Positions 1 through 9,062 of a DNA stretch of 59,588 nt are shown here, piece by piece (position 1 is the stretch's first letter; every line of letters starts with the position of its first letter). Made by a program: the position numbers and the translations under genes. The notes under the pieces are model-generated. The model searched no databases and was not told the DNA's origin. It saw only the letters and a list, made by a program, of their open reading frames with translations. This DNA comes from Desulfovibrionales bacterium (GTDB lineage: Bacteria; Desulfobacterota; QYQD01), in the NCBI GenBank assembly GCA_028715605.1, contig JAQURM010000006.1, forward strand, positions 1 to 59,588, read 5' to 3'.

Positions 1-1
1 T

Positions 2-88
2 CAGGAGGCAGAAGAGCAGATCGAAAGCGAATGTATGGTTTTTGAAGAGGCCAAACCCTATCTGGTAAGACGCTGGAGTATTTTGTAG
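2..88 (+). CDS. C-terminal fragment of an unidentified protein (cut by window start)
   Basis: The second frame is open from the first bases to a TAG at 86-88 and encodes 28 residues ending in LVRRWSIL. The stretch is acidic at first and then basic. No family can be recognised from so little sequence. A short copy of the TCAGCTATCAGCG-type intergenic repeat follows at about 97-116, which supports a true gene end here. The rest of the gap to 298 is AT-rich and shows no other gene. Confidence 0.4.
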   Translation, partial: QEAEEQIESECMVFEEAKPYLVRRWSIL

Positions 89-298
89 AATAAGCTTTCA
101 GCTATCAGCGATCGGCAAGATGAGCAACATAACCTATGGACAGCGCTTCATCCGGTAATTATGCGCCGGTTCATTCCTGGTCAGGTTCAAGGCTCTATAA
201 AGGAGAAAGAACAGGGGGCCTTCTTTTTAAATAAGGTTTGTTTTTTAGATAAGTTAAAGTATATTACTTATGAAAATTATCCTGACAGGTCTTGACCA

Positions 299-559
299 AT
301 GCGAACCAGTACTAAAAAAGCCGCAATAAAACTTCCAACTAAAATAAGAATAGTATGTCCTACTTGTGGCAATGATACAGATTTCTATGAGGTTGCCGAA
401 GGAGTGATCCTTACCACACGCTACACACAAAATGAGGACGGTAGTTTTACGCCTATAAGTGATGATTCACAGGTATTTGGTGAGATTAAATTCTATTGTG
501 GCGAATGTGATGAGGATTTAACCCAATTTCATAAGCATTTTCTGGAAATGCTCTTTTAA
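299..559 (+). CDS. small zinc-ribbon-like hypothetical protein
   Basis: Encodes 86 residues. An N-terminal CPTCG knuckle (about residues 20-24) and a second CGEC pair (about 68-71) look like a four-cysteine zinc ribbon, with an acidic segment between them. No named family is recognised. The start ATG follows a weak purine-rich region and could be slightly different. It sits alone, with a dispersed palindromic repeat immediately downstream. A structural or nucleic-acid-binding role is possible, but only the cysteine pattern supports that. Confidence 0.6.
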   Translation: MRTSTKKAAIKLPTKIRIVCPTCGNDTDFYEVAEGVILTTRYTQNEDGSFTPISDDSQVFGEIKFYCGECDEDLTQFHKHFLEMLF

Positions 560-600
560 CCTTTATCCAAAAAGCGATGAATTCTTAAAAAGTCAAAATT

Positions 601-790
601 GTGACGGCACAGTAAAAAGCTCCAGTTGCAAGGCGTGCAAATCCTGACGAATGAGGCGTAGTTATAGCTACGCCTCAGTGACGAAGGATGCCGCGCAACG
701 CAGCAAATGGACTTCCAACGAACTCATGAAGTTCGTTGCTCATAGGATGCCGCTTGCGGCATAAGTCAGCTTCTTACGAAGCCGTCAAAA
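601..790 (+). repeat. dispersed palindromic repeat, 'GCGGCGT...TACGCC' family, copy 1
   Basis: Contains an internal hairpin, ggcgtagttatagctacgcc, and the arms cagtaaaaagctccagttgc and ttcttacgaagccgtc. The same segments occur in opposite orientation at 9063-9197, and a diverged copy lies at 36060-36185. Short end fragments (acggcttcgtaaaaaa) recur near 20053 and 58606. It is non-coding and fills the space between two genes. Confidence 0.75.
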
Positions 791-806
791 AGCGAGAAAG
801 ACAGGA

Positions 807-1574
807 ATGCATTCCCGAACGGTTATCACCGACATGAAAACCTTCTCCGAGAAATATTATACCTTAACCAGGGGCGATATAGTGGTTGGACTCCTCAACC
901 TTAAAAAAAATGAGGAGGCAAAATTTCTCCATCTGGTTGAAAATGGGGTCAAGTTGTTCCCGCCGGCCCTCGCTCAGGCTACCAGCCGTTCAAAGGCCGC
1001 ACAAGTCTATGTCCTGGGCAACGTTATGGTAGGGCATACCTTTGTAGCCAGGGATAAACGAGATTTAATTGAGCAGATTACCAACTATAATGCCCATAAC
1101 ATTAAGGAGGTGGTTACCAAACAAGATCGACTCAACTGCGGCCTGGGCATTAACTTCTGGCCGTCTATTGAGGCGGTTTACAATCATGCGTCATTAGGCC
1201 TGATGGAATTTCCCTTTGTTGTCCAGCCGTTTGTTAAAAATGTCAGAGACATCAGGGTAATAATTATCGGTGATTATGTGGAGGCCTATGAGAGGATCAA
1301 CCCATACAATTTCCGCCACAACCTCTACTTTGGAGGAGAAAGTCGCCCCTACACCTTAAGTAAAAAAGAACGGGCTTTTTGCCTCAGGGTAATGAGAAAG
1401 GCGCATTTTCCATATGCCCATATCGACCTTATGCTAATAAACGACAACGAGCTATACTTATCTGAGATAAACCTTCGGGGCGGGCTAAAGGGGTCTCGGA
1501 TTAGGCCTGATAAGTACATACCATTAATCAACAAAGTCCATCAGGATTTTATTAAAAGACACCTGAGTTCCTGA
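807..1574 (+). CDS. ATP-grasp family ligase-like protein (RimK/GshB-like fold)
   Basis: Encodes 255 residues. The C-terminal half carries ATP-grasp signatures: a VQPFVKNVRDIRVIIIGD strand-turn-strand at about residues 139-156, the segment FRHNLYFGGES, and the metal-binding end LYLSEINLRGG, where the E and N fit the Mg-ATP ligands of this fold. ATP-grasp enzymes join an acid to an amine or thiol through an acyl phosphate; the substrate here cannot be told. At about 255 residues it is shorter than RimK (about 300), with a reduced N-terminal domain. It is followed by a strong terminator and appears monocistronic. Confidence 0.7.
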   Translation: MHSRTVITDMKTFSEKYYTLTRGDIVVGLLNLKKNEEAKFLHLVENGVKLFPPALAQATSRSKAAQVYVLGNVMVGHTFVARDKRDLIEQITNYNAHNIKEVVTKQDRLNCGLGINFWPSIEAVYNHASLGLMEFPFVVQPFVKNVRDIRVIIIGDYVEAYERINPYNFRHNLYFGGESRPYTLSKKERAFCLRVMRKAHFPYAHIDLMLINDNELYLSEINLRGGLKGSRIRPDKYIPLINKVHQDFIKRHLSS

Positions 1575-1600
1575 TCTAAAAGCGTCTCCGCAACAAAAAA

Positions 1601-1645
1601 AAAGGCATAGGCCTGCTTTTTTCCGGCAGACCTATGCCTTTTTTG
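1601..1645. terminator. bidirectional rho-independent terminator
   Basis: A hairpin (ggcataggcctgc paired with ggcagacctatgcc) is flanked by an A-run on the left and a T-run on the right. It lies between the convergent ATP-grasp gene and dsrC, so it can end transcription from both sides. Confidence 0.85.
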
Positions 1646-1674
1646 TCTCTCTTTCCTACAGAAGATAACGCTGG

Positions 1675-1995
1675 TTATACGCAGCCGGTCGGCTTCGGAA
1701 GGCCAGCCATCTTACAGGCTCCCTTACCCGGTCCGGAGGGGAAAAGCTCATAGATCTTCTTAAGTGGATAGCCCGTTACCTTAGAAAATATCCTTACCAT
1801 TGGGGCAATGCCGTTTTTCTTGTAATAGTCCTGCAAGAAATTGACACACTTCCAATGTTCATCGCCTACCACAGGGATACCTTCTATGTCCTTTACATAA
1901 TCTACCCAGTTTTCATCCCATGCGCTGAGCCCCGCGGCCAAGAAACCGTCTTCATCTACCTCGTAGGTTTTTCCTTTGTGATCAATCGTTGCCAT
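1675..1995 (-). CDS. dsrC: DsrC-type sulfur carrier protein (TusE/DsrC family)
   Basis: Encodes 106 residues. The C-terminal arm CKMAGLPKPTGCV has both conserved cysteines, Cys105 (penultimate) and Cys94, eleven residues apart. This is the pattern of true DsrC and is absent from TusE, which has only the last one. In sulfate reducers DsrC takes sulfur from dissimilatory sulfite reductase as a trisulfide that the membrane DsrMKJOP complex reduces. The gene is alone here, with a strong AGGAGG ribosome site and a terminator, which matches the common finding that dsrC lies apart from dsrAB. A second paralogue is at 17264-17581. Confidence 0.92.
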   Translation of the reverse strand: MATIDHKGKTYEVDEDGFLAAGLSAWDENWVDYVKDIEGIPVVGDEHWKCVNFLQDYYKKNGIAPMVRIFSKVTGYPLKKIYELFPSGPGKGACKMAGLPKPTGCV

Positions 1996-2075
1996 TTATA
2001 CTCCTCCTTTTTATCTTTTAGCTTTTAGATGTTATCTCGAATAAAAAATGAACTGTACTTCATTTGCTGAAAGTC

Positions 2076-2104
2076 TCATTACTATAGCCGGAAAACTTTG
2101 TCAA
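2076..2104 (-). promoter_or_regulatory. candidate promoter of dsrC
   Basis: On the minus strand a perfect -35 box TTGACA (2099-2104) is followed after 17 bases by TAATGA (2076-2081), a weak -10 match. It lies about 80 bases upstream of the dsrC start. Confidence 0.35.
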
Positions 2105-2199
2105 GAGTTAAAAGAGAGAAAATTTACTTCCAGTTGGAACTTTATGTAATTACGTAATTTTTATGGGATATGAATTATCACCCCTATCTCCCTTTAAGT

Positions 2200-3534
2200 T
2201 TATGTTTTGCCACCTCCGGTACTGGGCTGAAATGAGGCCAGATATTCGCGCCACTTTTTTAAGCGCTCACCGATAATCTTCTCCATACCTCGCTTAGTCG
2301 GACGGTAATAAATACGCCCTCTTATTTCCGGCGGCAGGTGTTCTTGCGCTACCAGGGCCTCGGGAAAGTCATGGGCATACTTATAGCCGCGTCCGTACCC
2401 CAGATCCTTCATCAGTCCGGTCGGGGCATTACGGATATGTAGGGGGACAGGCAGGCTTCCGGTTCTGGACACGTCCTTTTGCCCTTCCAGAAAGGCTATA
2501 TATACGGCATTGCTCTTCGGAGCCGTGGCTAAATATAGAGCGGCCTGGGCCAGGGCCAGTTCTCCTTCCGGGCTGCCCAGGGCCTGGTAGGCCTGCAAGG
2601 CGGCCATGGCTACCTGCAGGGCCTGGGGATCGGCGTTACCCACATCTTCGGATGCAAATCTTATCATCCGGCGGGCTATGTACAGCGGCTCTTCTCCGGC
2701 GGCCAGCATCCTGACCAGCCAGTAGAGGGCGGCATCCGGGTCGCTCCCCCGGAGGCTTTTGTGGAAGGCGGAGATGATATTGTAATGCTCTTCCCCGTCC
2801 TTGTCATAGGCGAGCGCTTTCTTCTGTACCGCTTCTTCCGCCAGATTGAGATCGATATGGCGAACCCCTTTCTCATCCGGCGAGGCCAGCAAGACAGCTA
2901 CCTCCAGGCTGTTTAGGGCAAAGCGGGCATCGCCCTGGGCGGCGGAGATGATGAACTCAAGGGCCTCCCCGGATAAATTAACACGAATATCTCCCAGGCC
3001 TCTTTCTTTATCCGTAAGCGCCTGTTTGAGCACTTCTTTAAGATCGTCTTCAGTAAGTGGTTTTAAAACAATTAGCCGGGAACGGGACAAAAGCGGGGGG
3101 ATTATCTCAAAAGAGGGATTTTCCGTGGTGGCCCCGATGAGGGTGATTAATCCGCTTTCTACATGCGGCAGGAAGGCATCCTGTTGGGCCTTGTTGAACC
3201 GGTGAATCTCATCGACAAAGAGGATAGTCTTTCTCCCGCCGGCTTTTCTTTGGGCCTCGGCCTCGGCCACTACCGCCCTGATGTCCTTTACCCCGGACAG
3301 TACAGCCGAAAAGCTGACAAAATAGGCCTCGACGGCCCGGGCCAGGATATAGGCCAGGGTGGTCTTGCCGGATCCGGGCGGCCCCCAGAAAATAAGAGAA
3401 GGTATCTCTTTGGCCCTGAGCAGGCGGGGGATTAATTTCCCCTCTGCAAGCACATGCCTCTGCCCAATGACCTCGTCTATAATCCGGGGTCGCATGCGGT
3501 CAGCCAGAGGAGCTGATTTACCTGTGCTATACAT
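2200..3534 (-). CDS. rarA: replication-associated recombination protein A (AAA+ ATPase)
   Basis: Encodes 444 residues, full length for RarA/MgsA (the bacterial Mgs1/WRNIP1 homologue). The N-terminal AAA+ module shows Walker A GPPGSGKTT (about residues 51-59), Walker B LFVDEIHRFN and sensor GATTENPSFE. The C-terminal part has the RarA/clamp-loader collar features ASEDVGNADPQAL and YKYAHDFPEALVAQEHLP. The protein acts at stalled forks with SSB. It lies just downstream of the liv cluster on the same strand (24-base gap after livF), perhaps by readthrough. Confidence 0.95.
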   Translation of the reverse strand: MYSTGKSAPLADRMRPRIIDEVIGQRHVLAEGKLIPRLLRAKEIPSLIFWGPPGSGKTTLAYILARAVEAYFVSFSAVLSGVKDIRAVVAEAEAQRKAGGRKTILFVDEIHRFNKAQQDAFLPHVESGLITLIGATTENPSFEIIPPLLSRSRLIVLKPLTEDDLKEVLKQALTDKERGLGDIRVNLSGEALEFIISAAQGDARFALNSLEVAVLLASPDEKGVRHIDLNLAEEAVQKKALAYDKDGEEHYNIISAFHKSLRGSDPDAALYWLVRMLAAGEEPLYIARRMIRFASEDVGNADPQALQVAMAALQAYQALGSPEGELALAQAALYLATAPKSNAVYIAFLEGQKDVSRTGSLPVPLHIRNAPTGLMKDLGYGRGYKYAHDFPEALVAQEHLPPEIRGRIYYRPTKRGMEKIIGERLKKWREYLASFQPSTGGGKT

Positions 3535-3557
3535 AACTTAACGAATGGATAATCGGC

Positions 3558-4274
3558 CTACATTAATGTAATCTTACCCAGATATGCTTCTTGAACAACG
3601 GGATCAGCCCGAAGTTTCTCTCCGCTTCCCTCCAGTATTATCCGGCCGGTCTCCAGGACATAGGCTTGATGGGCCAGGCGTAGGGCGGCATTGGCATTTT
3701 GTTCCACCAGGAGGATGGTCGTCCCACGCGCATGAATTTGCCGCATAACCGTGAATACCTCGCTCACCAGTCGCGGAGAAAGCCCTAAAGACGGTTCATC
3801 CAGCATAAGAAGCCTTGGTCTGCCCATCAGGGCGCGACCCAGGGCCAGCATCTGTTGCTCGCCCCCGGAAAGCGTCCCGGCCTGTTGATACAGGCGTTCC
3901 TTCAACCGGGGAAAGGTGGAAAAGATCCACTCCATATCTTCTTCTACTCCCTCCCGGTCCCGGCGGAAATAGGCGCCCAGCTTGAGATTCTCCGAGATGC
4001 TGAGATTGGCAAAGACCCTCCGTCCCTCCGGCACCAGGGTGATACCACACCTCGCAACCCAGTGCGGGGCAAGGCCCTTAATCTCCCTTCCCTCAAACTG
4101 GATGGATCCTTTCTGAGTCTTAACCAGGCCACAGATAGTCTTTAAAATACTGCTCTTGCCTGCGCCGTTGGCCCCGATAAGGGTAACTATCTGGCCGGCC
4201 TTAACCCTGAAACTTATACCCTTGAGGGCCTGGATGCCGCCATAGCTTACATGAATATCACCGATCTCAAGCAA
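3558..4274 (-). CDS. livF: branched-chain amino acid ABC transporter ATPase LivF
   Basis: Encodes 238 residues. It has an ABC ATPase Walker A GANGAGKSS, signature LSGGEQQML and Walker B LLMLDEPSLGLSP, the usual LivF wording. It hydrolyses ATP to drive import through LivH-LivM. The start overlaps the end of livG by 8 bases, indicating translational coupling. It is the last gene of the livKHMGF run. Confidence 0.93.
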   Translation of the reverse strand: MLEIGDIHVSYGGIQALKGISFRVKAGQIVTLIGANGAGKSSILKTICGLVKTQKGSIQFEGREIKGLAPHWVARCGITLVPEGRRVFANLSISENLKLGAYFRRDREGVEEDMEWIFSTFPRLKERLYQQAGTLSGGEQQMLALGRALMGRPRLLMLDEPSLGLSPRLVSEVFTVMRQIHARGTTILLVEQNANAALRLAHQAYVLETGRIILEGSGEKLRADPVVQEAYLGKITLM

Positions 4275-5037
4275 CTTCCGGTTCTCCTAGGTAGGCCTCT
4301 ATGACCTGGGGATTATTTTGTATCTCTGCGGGAATCCCTGTGGCGATGGTCACTCCATGATCGAGGACGATGAGATGCTCACATAATCCCATCACAAAAC
4401 GCATATCGTGCTCGATAAGGATAATAGCCAGGCCGTAAGCCTCGCGGATGGAATTTATAAAATCCATCATATCACCTGTTTCCCGTGGGTTCATTCCGGC
4501 TACCGGCTCATCTAAAAGGAGCAGTCTGGGATTAGTAGCCAGGGCCCGGGCTATCTCCAGCTTGCGTTGCTGTCCATAGGCCAATGTCCCGGCCTTCTCG
4601 TCGGCCACATTATCGAGCCGGACCTCGACCAGGATTTCTCTAGCCATACTCCGCATCTTCTTTTCTTCAGACTTGTAGCGCGGCAGACGAAAAATCGCCT
4701 CCCATAGACTGGAACGAAGACGGCCATGGTAACCGATCATTGTATTTTCCAGGACGGTTAGGTCATTAAAGAGACGAATATTCTGGAAGGTGCGGGCAAT
4801 GCCTCTGGCGTTTATGATATGGCTTTGCGTGCCGGTGATGTCTTTACCCCTGAAATAAATTTTCCCTTCAGTGGGTAACAGGCGGCCCGTAATCATATTA
4901 AAAACCGTAGTTTTTCCAGCGCCGTTCGGACCGATAAGACCGATTAGATCCCCTTCTTTCACCGTTAGGGAAAGATCGCTAACGGCCATAAGTCCCCCAA
5001 ATTTCATGGTCAGATGTTCGGCCTTAAAGAAGGACAC
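4267..5037 (-). CDS. livG: branched-chain amino acid ABC transporter ATPase LivG
   Basis: Encodes 256 residues. It carries Walker A GPNGAGKTT, a LAYGQQRKLEIARAL signature (the G-Q-Q-R variant typical of LivG) and Walker B LLLLDEPVAGMNP. The C-terminal end EIQNNPQVIEAYLG is characteristic of the family. It pairs with LivF as the heterodimeric ATPase of the permease and is tightly packed between livM and livF. Confidence 0.94.
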   Translation of the reverse strand: MSFFKAEHLTMKFGGLMAVSDLSLTVKEGDLIGLIGPNGAGKTTVFNMITGRLLPTEGKIYFRGKDITGTQSHIINARGIARTFQNIRLFNDLTVLENTMIGYHGRLRSSLWEAIFRLPRYKSEEKKMRSMAREILVEVRLDNVADEKAGTLAYGQQRKLEIARALATNPRLLLLDEPVAGMNPRETGDMMDFINSIREAYGLAIILIEHDMRFVMGLCEHLIVLDHGVTIATGIPAEIQNNPQVIEAYLGEPEVA

Positions 5038-5043
5038 GCGCCC

Positions 5044-6102
5044 TTACCCTCTTCTTTTTCCTATTTTTAGAAATCCGCAGAACCATTCCCAGGAAAACTC
5101 GCGGCGGCCCATGAGCCCCTGCCGGGCAAAGATCATAACCAGGATAAGCATTATGGAGAAAACAACCATACGCATCCCCGGTATGCCCGGGATATTAAGG
5201 GGCCCGATAGCCATCGGTTCTTCTACGGCCCTGAGCCATTCCCCGGCATAGGTAATAATTACAGCCGCGATAATAGAACCGGTCATACTTCCCAGCCCGC
5301 CGATGACGATTATGACCAGGAGATTGAACGTCAGAAAAAAACTAAAAAGGGTAGGAGAAATAGTGGTAATCAGATGGGCCATAAGCCCACCGGCCATGCC
5401 GGCGAAAAAGGCATGAACTACAAAGGCCAGCATCTTGTGACGGAATACATTGATCCCCATAGCCGCGGCGGCTACTTCATCCTCCCGAATAGCCTGCATG
5501 GCCCGGCCAAAGCTGCTTTTGACCAAGCGGGTGACACAAAAAACAGTGAAGACAGCTACCCCACAGGACCACCACAAGTTCGTATATTCGGGCAGGCCCT
5601 TAAGTCCAAGGGGGCCGTTGGTTATACTCTGGGCATTATTGGCTACTACTCTGACCACCTCACCAAAGCCCAGAGTAACTATAGCCAGATAATCTCCGCG
5701 CACCCTGAACACCGGAAAGGCCATAACAAATCCCATGAGGGCAGCAAAAACGCCGCCTATCAAAAGGGAAGGCAGGAAGGGCAGATGCAGGACAGAAATC
5801 GGCCATATAATGGGTTCGATGATAAAAGACAGTTCCTTTTCAGCCGGGCTGATAGTCAAAAGGGCCGTAGTATAGGCGCCCACAGCCATAAAGGCATTCG
5901 GTCCTAAAGAAAACTGACCGGCCACCCCATTTATAAGATTGTAGCTGACTGCTAATGTTACAAAGATGGCAGAGACATTTAAAATGCGGATCTGATACTC
6001 ATCGGCCTGGTTTTGAACCTGAAGTAAAAAAGCAAACATGCCTGCCAGCACGCCATAGGTACACAGTTTGTATATCCATTCCCGCCGATGTTGGTCGGAC
6101 AT
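5044..6102 (-). CDS. livM: branched-chain amino acid ABC transporter permease LivM
   Basis: Encodes 352 residues, hydrophobic, with about eight to ten membrane spans. The LivM-family region GDYLAIVTLGFGE (about residue 134 on) and the following NGPLGLKG are present, as is the VIGGLGSMTGSIIGA-like inner loop (VIGGLGSMTGSIIAA). It forms the membrane channel with LivH. Five to six bases separate it from each neighbour. Confidence 0.93.
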   Translation of the reverse strand: MSDQHRREWIYKLCTYGVLAGMFAFLLQVQNQADEYQIRILNVSAIFVTLAVSYNLINGVAGQFSLGPNAFMAVGAYTTALLTISPAEKELSFIIEPIIWPISVLHLPFLPSLLIGGVFAALMGFVMAFPVFRVRGDYLAIVTLGFGEVVRVVANNAQSITNGPLGLKGLPEYTNLWWSCGVAVFTVFCVTRLVKSSFGRAMQAIREDEVAAAAMGINVFRHKMLAFVVHAFFAGMAGGLMAHLITTISPTLFSFFLTFNLLVIIVIGGLGSMTGSIIAAVIITYAGEWLRAVEEPMAIGPLNIPGIPGMRMVVFSIMLILVMIFARQGLMGRREFSWEWFCGFLKIGKRRG

Positions 6103-6107
6103 GACTT

Positions 6108-6995
6108 CTAACCTATCGTATCCTTTCCTGCCAGACCAGTAGGTTTAAAGAGTAAAATGAGTATCAAAAGGATAAAGGCAAACGCATCCCGATACCCGGC
6201 CAGAGACGGCAAAAAAGCCACCAGAAGGATCTCCGTTATCCCTAATAATAATCCGCCCAGGACCGCCCCGTGGATATTTCCTATACCACCGATAACTGCG
6301 GCCACAAAGGCCTTAAGCCCGGGAATAATGCCCATGAGCGGATTTATCTGGGGATATTTCATGGCCCACATGATCCCTCCTGCCGCAGCCAGGGCCGAAC
6401 CCACGGCAAAAGTCAGGCTGATAACGCGATTTACGTCAATGCCCATAAGCTGAACCATCTCCATGTCTTTGGCCACAGCACGCATGGCCGCCCCCACCCT
6501 GGTTCTATAGAGTAGTAAAAAAACCAGCGCCAGAAGGAGGGCGGTGACTACCGGCACCCATATACTGAGACTGAAGATATGCACTCCAAGCATCTCATAG
6601 GTCTTATTCAAAAAATCCGGGCGGTAAAAGGCTCTGGGCCGGCCGCCAAAGACCACGATCCCCAGATTTTCGAGAAGAAAGGAGACACCGATGGCAGTAA
6701 TTAAAGCCGAGATGCGTGGGGCATGGCGCACTGGCCGGTAGGCCCCAAGGTCAATAAGGATACCGAATAGCGCCGTAAGCAAGATAGCCATAATAACCGA
6801 AAGCCACCAGGGAAGGGCATAGACGGATATGCCGAAATAGGCAAAGTACGTGGATATCATGAGGATATCGCCATGGGCAAAATTAATAAGACGGATTATC
6901 CCATAAACCATAGTATAACCTATGGCTATAAGGGCGTATAGGCTCCCCAGGGAGATGCCATTCAATAGCTGCTGTAAAAATAAAGAGAGGTCCAC
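6108..6995 (-). CDS. livH: branched-chain amino acid ABC transporter permease LivH
   Basis: Encodes 295 residues with a hydrophobic profile. The N-terminal LLNGISLGSLYALIAIGYT and the INFAHGD motif are diagnostic for LivH, and the conserved cytoplasmic loop VIGGIGNIHGAVLGG is near the C terminus. It is the partner of LivM in the inner membrane. It sits directly after livK in the operon (17-base gap). Confidence 0.94.
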   Translation of the reverse strand: MDLSLFLQQLLNGISLGSLYALIAIGYTMVYGIIRLINFAHGDILMISTYFAYFGISVYALPWWLSVIMAILLTALFGILIDLGAYRPVRHAPRISALITAIGVSFLLENLGIVVFGGRPRAFYRPDFLNKTYEMLGVHIFSLSIWVPVVTALLLALVFLLLYRTRVGAAMRAVAKDMEMVQLMGIDVNRVISLTFAVGSALAAAGGIMWAMKYPQINPLMGIIPGLKAFVAAVIGGIGNIHGAVLGGLLLGITEILLVAFLPSLAGYRDAFAFILLILILLFKPTGLAGKDTIG

Positions 6996-7012
6996 GTGAG
7001 TAATTGATGCAC

Positions 7013-8155
7013 TTACCAGGGCTTAACTATCGTAAGATATCTGAATTGTCCGCCGCTTACCTGTAAGATAACCGCACTCTTTACTGCATTGCCGTCCGGT
7101 CCAATTTTTATTACCCCGGATACACCGCTAAACCCCATGGTTGAGGCCAGAGCGGTTCGGATGGCGTCGCCATCGGTGCGGCCGGCCCTTTTTATAGCAT
7201 CCAGAAGGACAAAGTAGGCATCGGCGCCCAAGGCGTGGAATCCGCTCGTCTCCTCGTGCCTGGTTTTTTTGAAGAACTTCATAAATTCTTTGGCCAGGGG
7301 TGTCGCGGCCCCTTCCGGTGCAAAATGGGCCAGGAGATAAAGCCCTTCTACGGCCGTACCGCCTATTTTTATCAACTCCGGGGCCTGTGCCCCATCTGCG
7401 GATAATATGGGTATGTTGAGGCCGAGTTCCTGCGCCTGGCGGGCAATAAGGGCGTCCTCAGCATAATAATTAGGTAAATAAAGGAGATCTGATTGTGATG
7501 CCGGGATACTTGTCAGTTGAGCCGAAAAATCCTGGTCTCCGGTCTGGCAATAAGCTATAGATACTACCTTGCCACCTAGACGAGTAAAGGCCTTTTTGAA
7601 ATAACTGGCCAGTCCAACGCAGTAATCCTGGGCCCGATCCACGATTACAGCCACCCTCCGGGCTTTAAGATTCCGGTAGGCAAATATGGCTGCCGCCTCA
7701 CCCTGAAAAGAGTCAATAAAGCAGACCCGAAACACATACTTCTTATTCTGAGTCACCAGCGGCAGTGTAGCCGTCGGGCTGACCATCGGAATCTTCGCCT
7801 TCTCGCTCAGGGCTACTCCGGCCATAGTATTTGAACTGGTGGCCGAGCCAATAATGGCCTTGACTTTTTCTTTCTTGAGAAGCCGGCTTACGGCATTGGC
7901 CGCCTCTATCCGGTCGCTTTTTTCATCCACTAAAACGAGTTCTACCGGGCGGCCCAGAACTGTAGGATGCATTTGATGGGCTGCCTGGATACCAGCCCAC
8001 TCCATTTGACCAAAGGCCGCCACCGGACCGGTCATGGGGAGATAGACACCGATACGAATCGGCTCACCGGCCAAGCTTAAGGATGGCAAAAATAATGGGA
8101 GACAAATACAAAAGAAAACAGAAACCGTGACTAAATAGATTGCCTTTTGTTGCAA
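7013..8155 (-). CDS. livK: branched-chain amino acid ABC transporter substrate-binding protein
   Basis: Encodes 380 residues. A Sec signal peptide ends near LSLAGEP (about residue 30). The mature protein starts with the family opening IRIGVYLPMTGPVAAFG, then VELVLVDEKSD, and ISSATSSNTMA-like binding-site wording (IGSATSSNTMA). It is a type I periplasmic binding fold (Leu/Ile/Val-binding protein family). Ligand specificity cannot be fixed from sequence; paralogues bind amides, urea or aromatic acids. It is the first gene of the liv operon. Confidence 0.88.
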   Translation of the reverse strand: MQQKAIYLVTVSVFFCICLPLFLPSLSLAGEPIRIGVYLPMTGPVAAFGQMEWAGIQAAHQMHPTVLGRPVELVLVDEKSDRIEAANAVSRLLKKEKVKAIIGSATSSNTMAGVALSEKAKIPMVSPTATLPLVTQNKKYVFRVCFIDSFQGEAAAIFAYRNLKARRVAVIVDRAQDYCVGLASYFKKAFTRLGGKVVSIAYCQTGDQDFSAQLTSIPASQSDLLYLPNYYAEDALIARQAQELGLNIPILSADGAQAPELIKIGGTAVEGLYLLAHFAPEGAATPLAKEFMKFFKKTRHEETSGFHALGADAYFVLLDAIKRAGRTDGDAIRTALASTMGFSGVSGVIKIGPDGNAVKSAVILQVSGGQFRYLTIVKPW

Positions 8156-8171
8156 TTTGTCACCCCTTTCA

Positions 8172-8282
8172 TAGCACTCAGCTATCAGCGTTCAGCCTAA
8201 CCTATTGTTTAGCTTGGTTTTAGCTGAGAGCCGGTGGCTGAGTGCTGACCGCACCATCCGGAAAGCTTGGCTTTCCGGATGG
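8172..8282. repeat. composite intergenic repeat ('CAGCTATCAGCGTTCAGC' family) with perfect hairpin
   Basis: Two TCAGC-rich segments (8175-8195, 8222-8249) precede a perfect 12-bp hairpin, ccatccggaaag/ctttccggatgg, at 8254-8282. The same pieces recur at 8598-8678, 13411-13590 and 39945-40130. It is located between livK and the lipoprotein gene and carries no open frame of note. Confidence 0.7.
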
Positions 8283-8289
8283 AAACTAA

Positions 8290-8562
8290 TTAAAACGGCA
8301 CATTCAGCTTAAGAAGAAAAGACCTTACCCTGTCTATAACCCCGGTAGATTGTTCCGATTCTTCTTCCATCTTTTTGTTGATATTAGATATATCCTCCAG
8401 GGATTGCTCCCCTTCACCTGCCCCAGATTTCTCTTGCCCGCTTTCCACTGAAACGGCAATCCCCGAAGAAATACTGTCTCTCCGTTCAGGGGTAGTTGTA
8501 CAGGCTGCGCCCCCGATAAGTAGAACCAGAGCTAAAACACATATACAGTGACGGCCGATCAT
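8290..8562 (-). CDS. small putative lipoprotein
   Basis: Encodes 90 residues. There is a hydrophobic N-terminal segment followed by a lipobox-like IGGAAC (Cys21), then a polar, Glu/Ser-rich tail with possible helix SNINKKMEEESEQS. The lipobox is imperfect and no clear ribosome site precedes the ATG. No family is recognised. Flanked on both sides by the same TCAGC-type repeat, it stands as an isolated unit between liv and the ihfA cluster. Confidence 0.45.
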   Translation of the reverse strand: MIGRHCICVLALVLLIGGAACTTTPERRDSISSGIAVSVESGQEKSGAGEGEQSLEDISNINKKMEEESEQSTGVIDRVRSFLLKLNVPF

Positions 8563-8597
8563 AGAAAATTATAAATGTACCAATCTCAACTAAAACC

Positions 8598-8678
8598 AAG
8601 ATAAACAATAGGTTAGGCTGAACGCTGATAGCTGAGTGCTGACAGCTCATTCGGAATTTTCGGATTTTCGGATGGACA
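8598..8678. repeat. composite intergenic repeat, TCAGC family
   Basis: Contains aataggttaggctgaacgct and gatagctgagtgctgacagc followed by cggatttcgga-type sequence. Much of it is the inverse complement of the copy at 8172-8210 (gttcagcctaacctatt), so the small lipoprotein gene is bracketed by inverted copies. Confidence 0.65.
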
Positions 8679-8697
8679 CAAGTTATATCTACCCTTG

Positions 8698-9054
8698 TTA
8701 CTTACAAAACATCCGCTGCAGATATGACAGCTCTTTTTTTAACTCTGTCAGCAAGGCTCTGATCTTACTATCTTCACTATCAAGGAAACCTATCTCCAGT
8801 TGGCCCCCCTTGCCCTGGGCCAGGGCCTTGCGCGCCCCGGCTATGGTAAAGCCTTCTTCATAGAGCAGCCTCTTTATCTCCATTACCAATTCTAAATCTG
8901 ACTTCCTGTAGAGTCTCTGGCCGGAGGGAGGGCGATATGGCTTGATTTCACTAAACTCTGACTCCCAGTAGCGAAGCACATGCGGTTCTACCCCCGCAAT
9001 CTGACTAACCTCGCCGATCTTAAAGTAACGTTTGTCCGGGATGGAGTTATTCAT
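8698..9054 (-). CDS. MerR-type transcriptional regulator of the ihfA-linked family
   Basis: Encodes 118 residues. The N-terminal winged helix-turn-helix reads YFKIGEVSQIAGVEPHVLRYWE and continues with RLYRKSDLELVMEIKRLLYEEGFTI, standard MerR wording. The C-terminal part is a short coiled helix without metal-binding cysteines, so a metal response is not supported. A MerR gene directly downstream of ihfA is a recurrent arrangement in deltaproteobacteria. Its target is unknown. Confidence 0.85.
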   Translation of the reverse strand: MNNSIPDKRYFKIGEVSQIAGVEPHVLRYWESEFSEIKPYRPPSGQRLYRKSDLELVMEIKRLLYEEGFTIAGARKALAQGKGGQLEIGFLDSEDSKIRALLTELKKELSYLQRMFCK

Positions 9055-9062
9055 GGATTAGT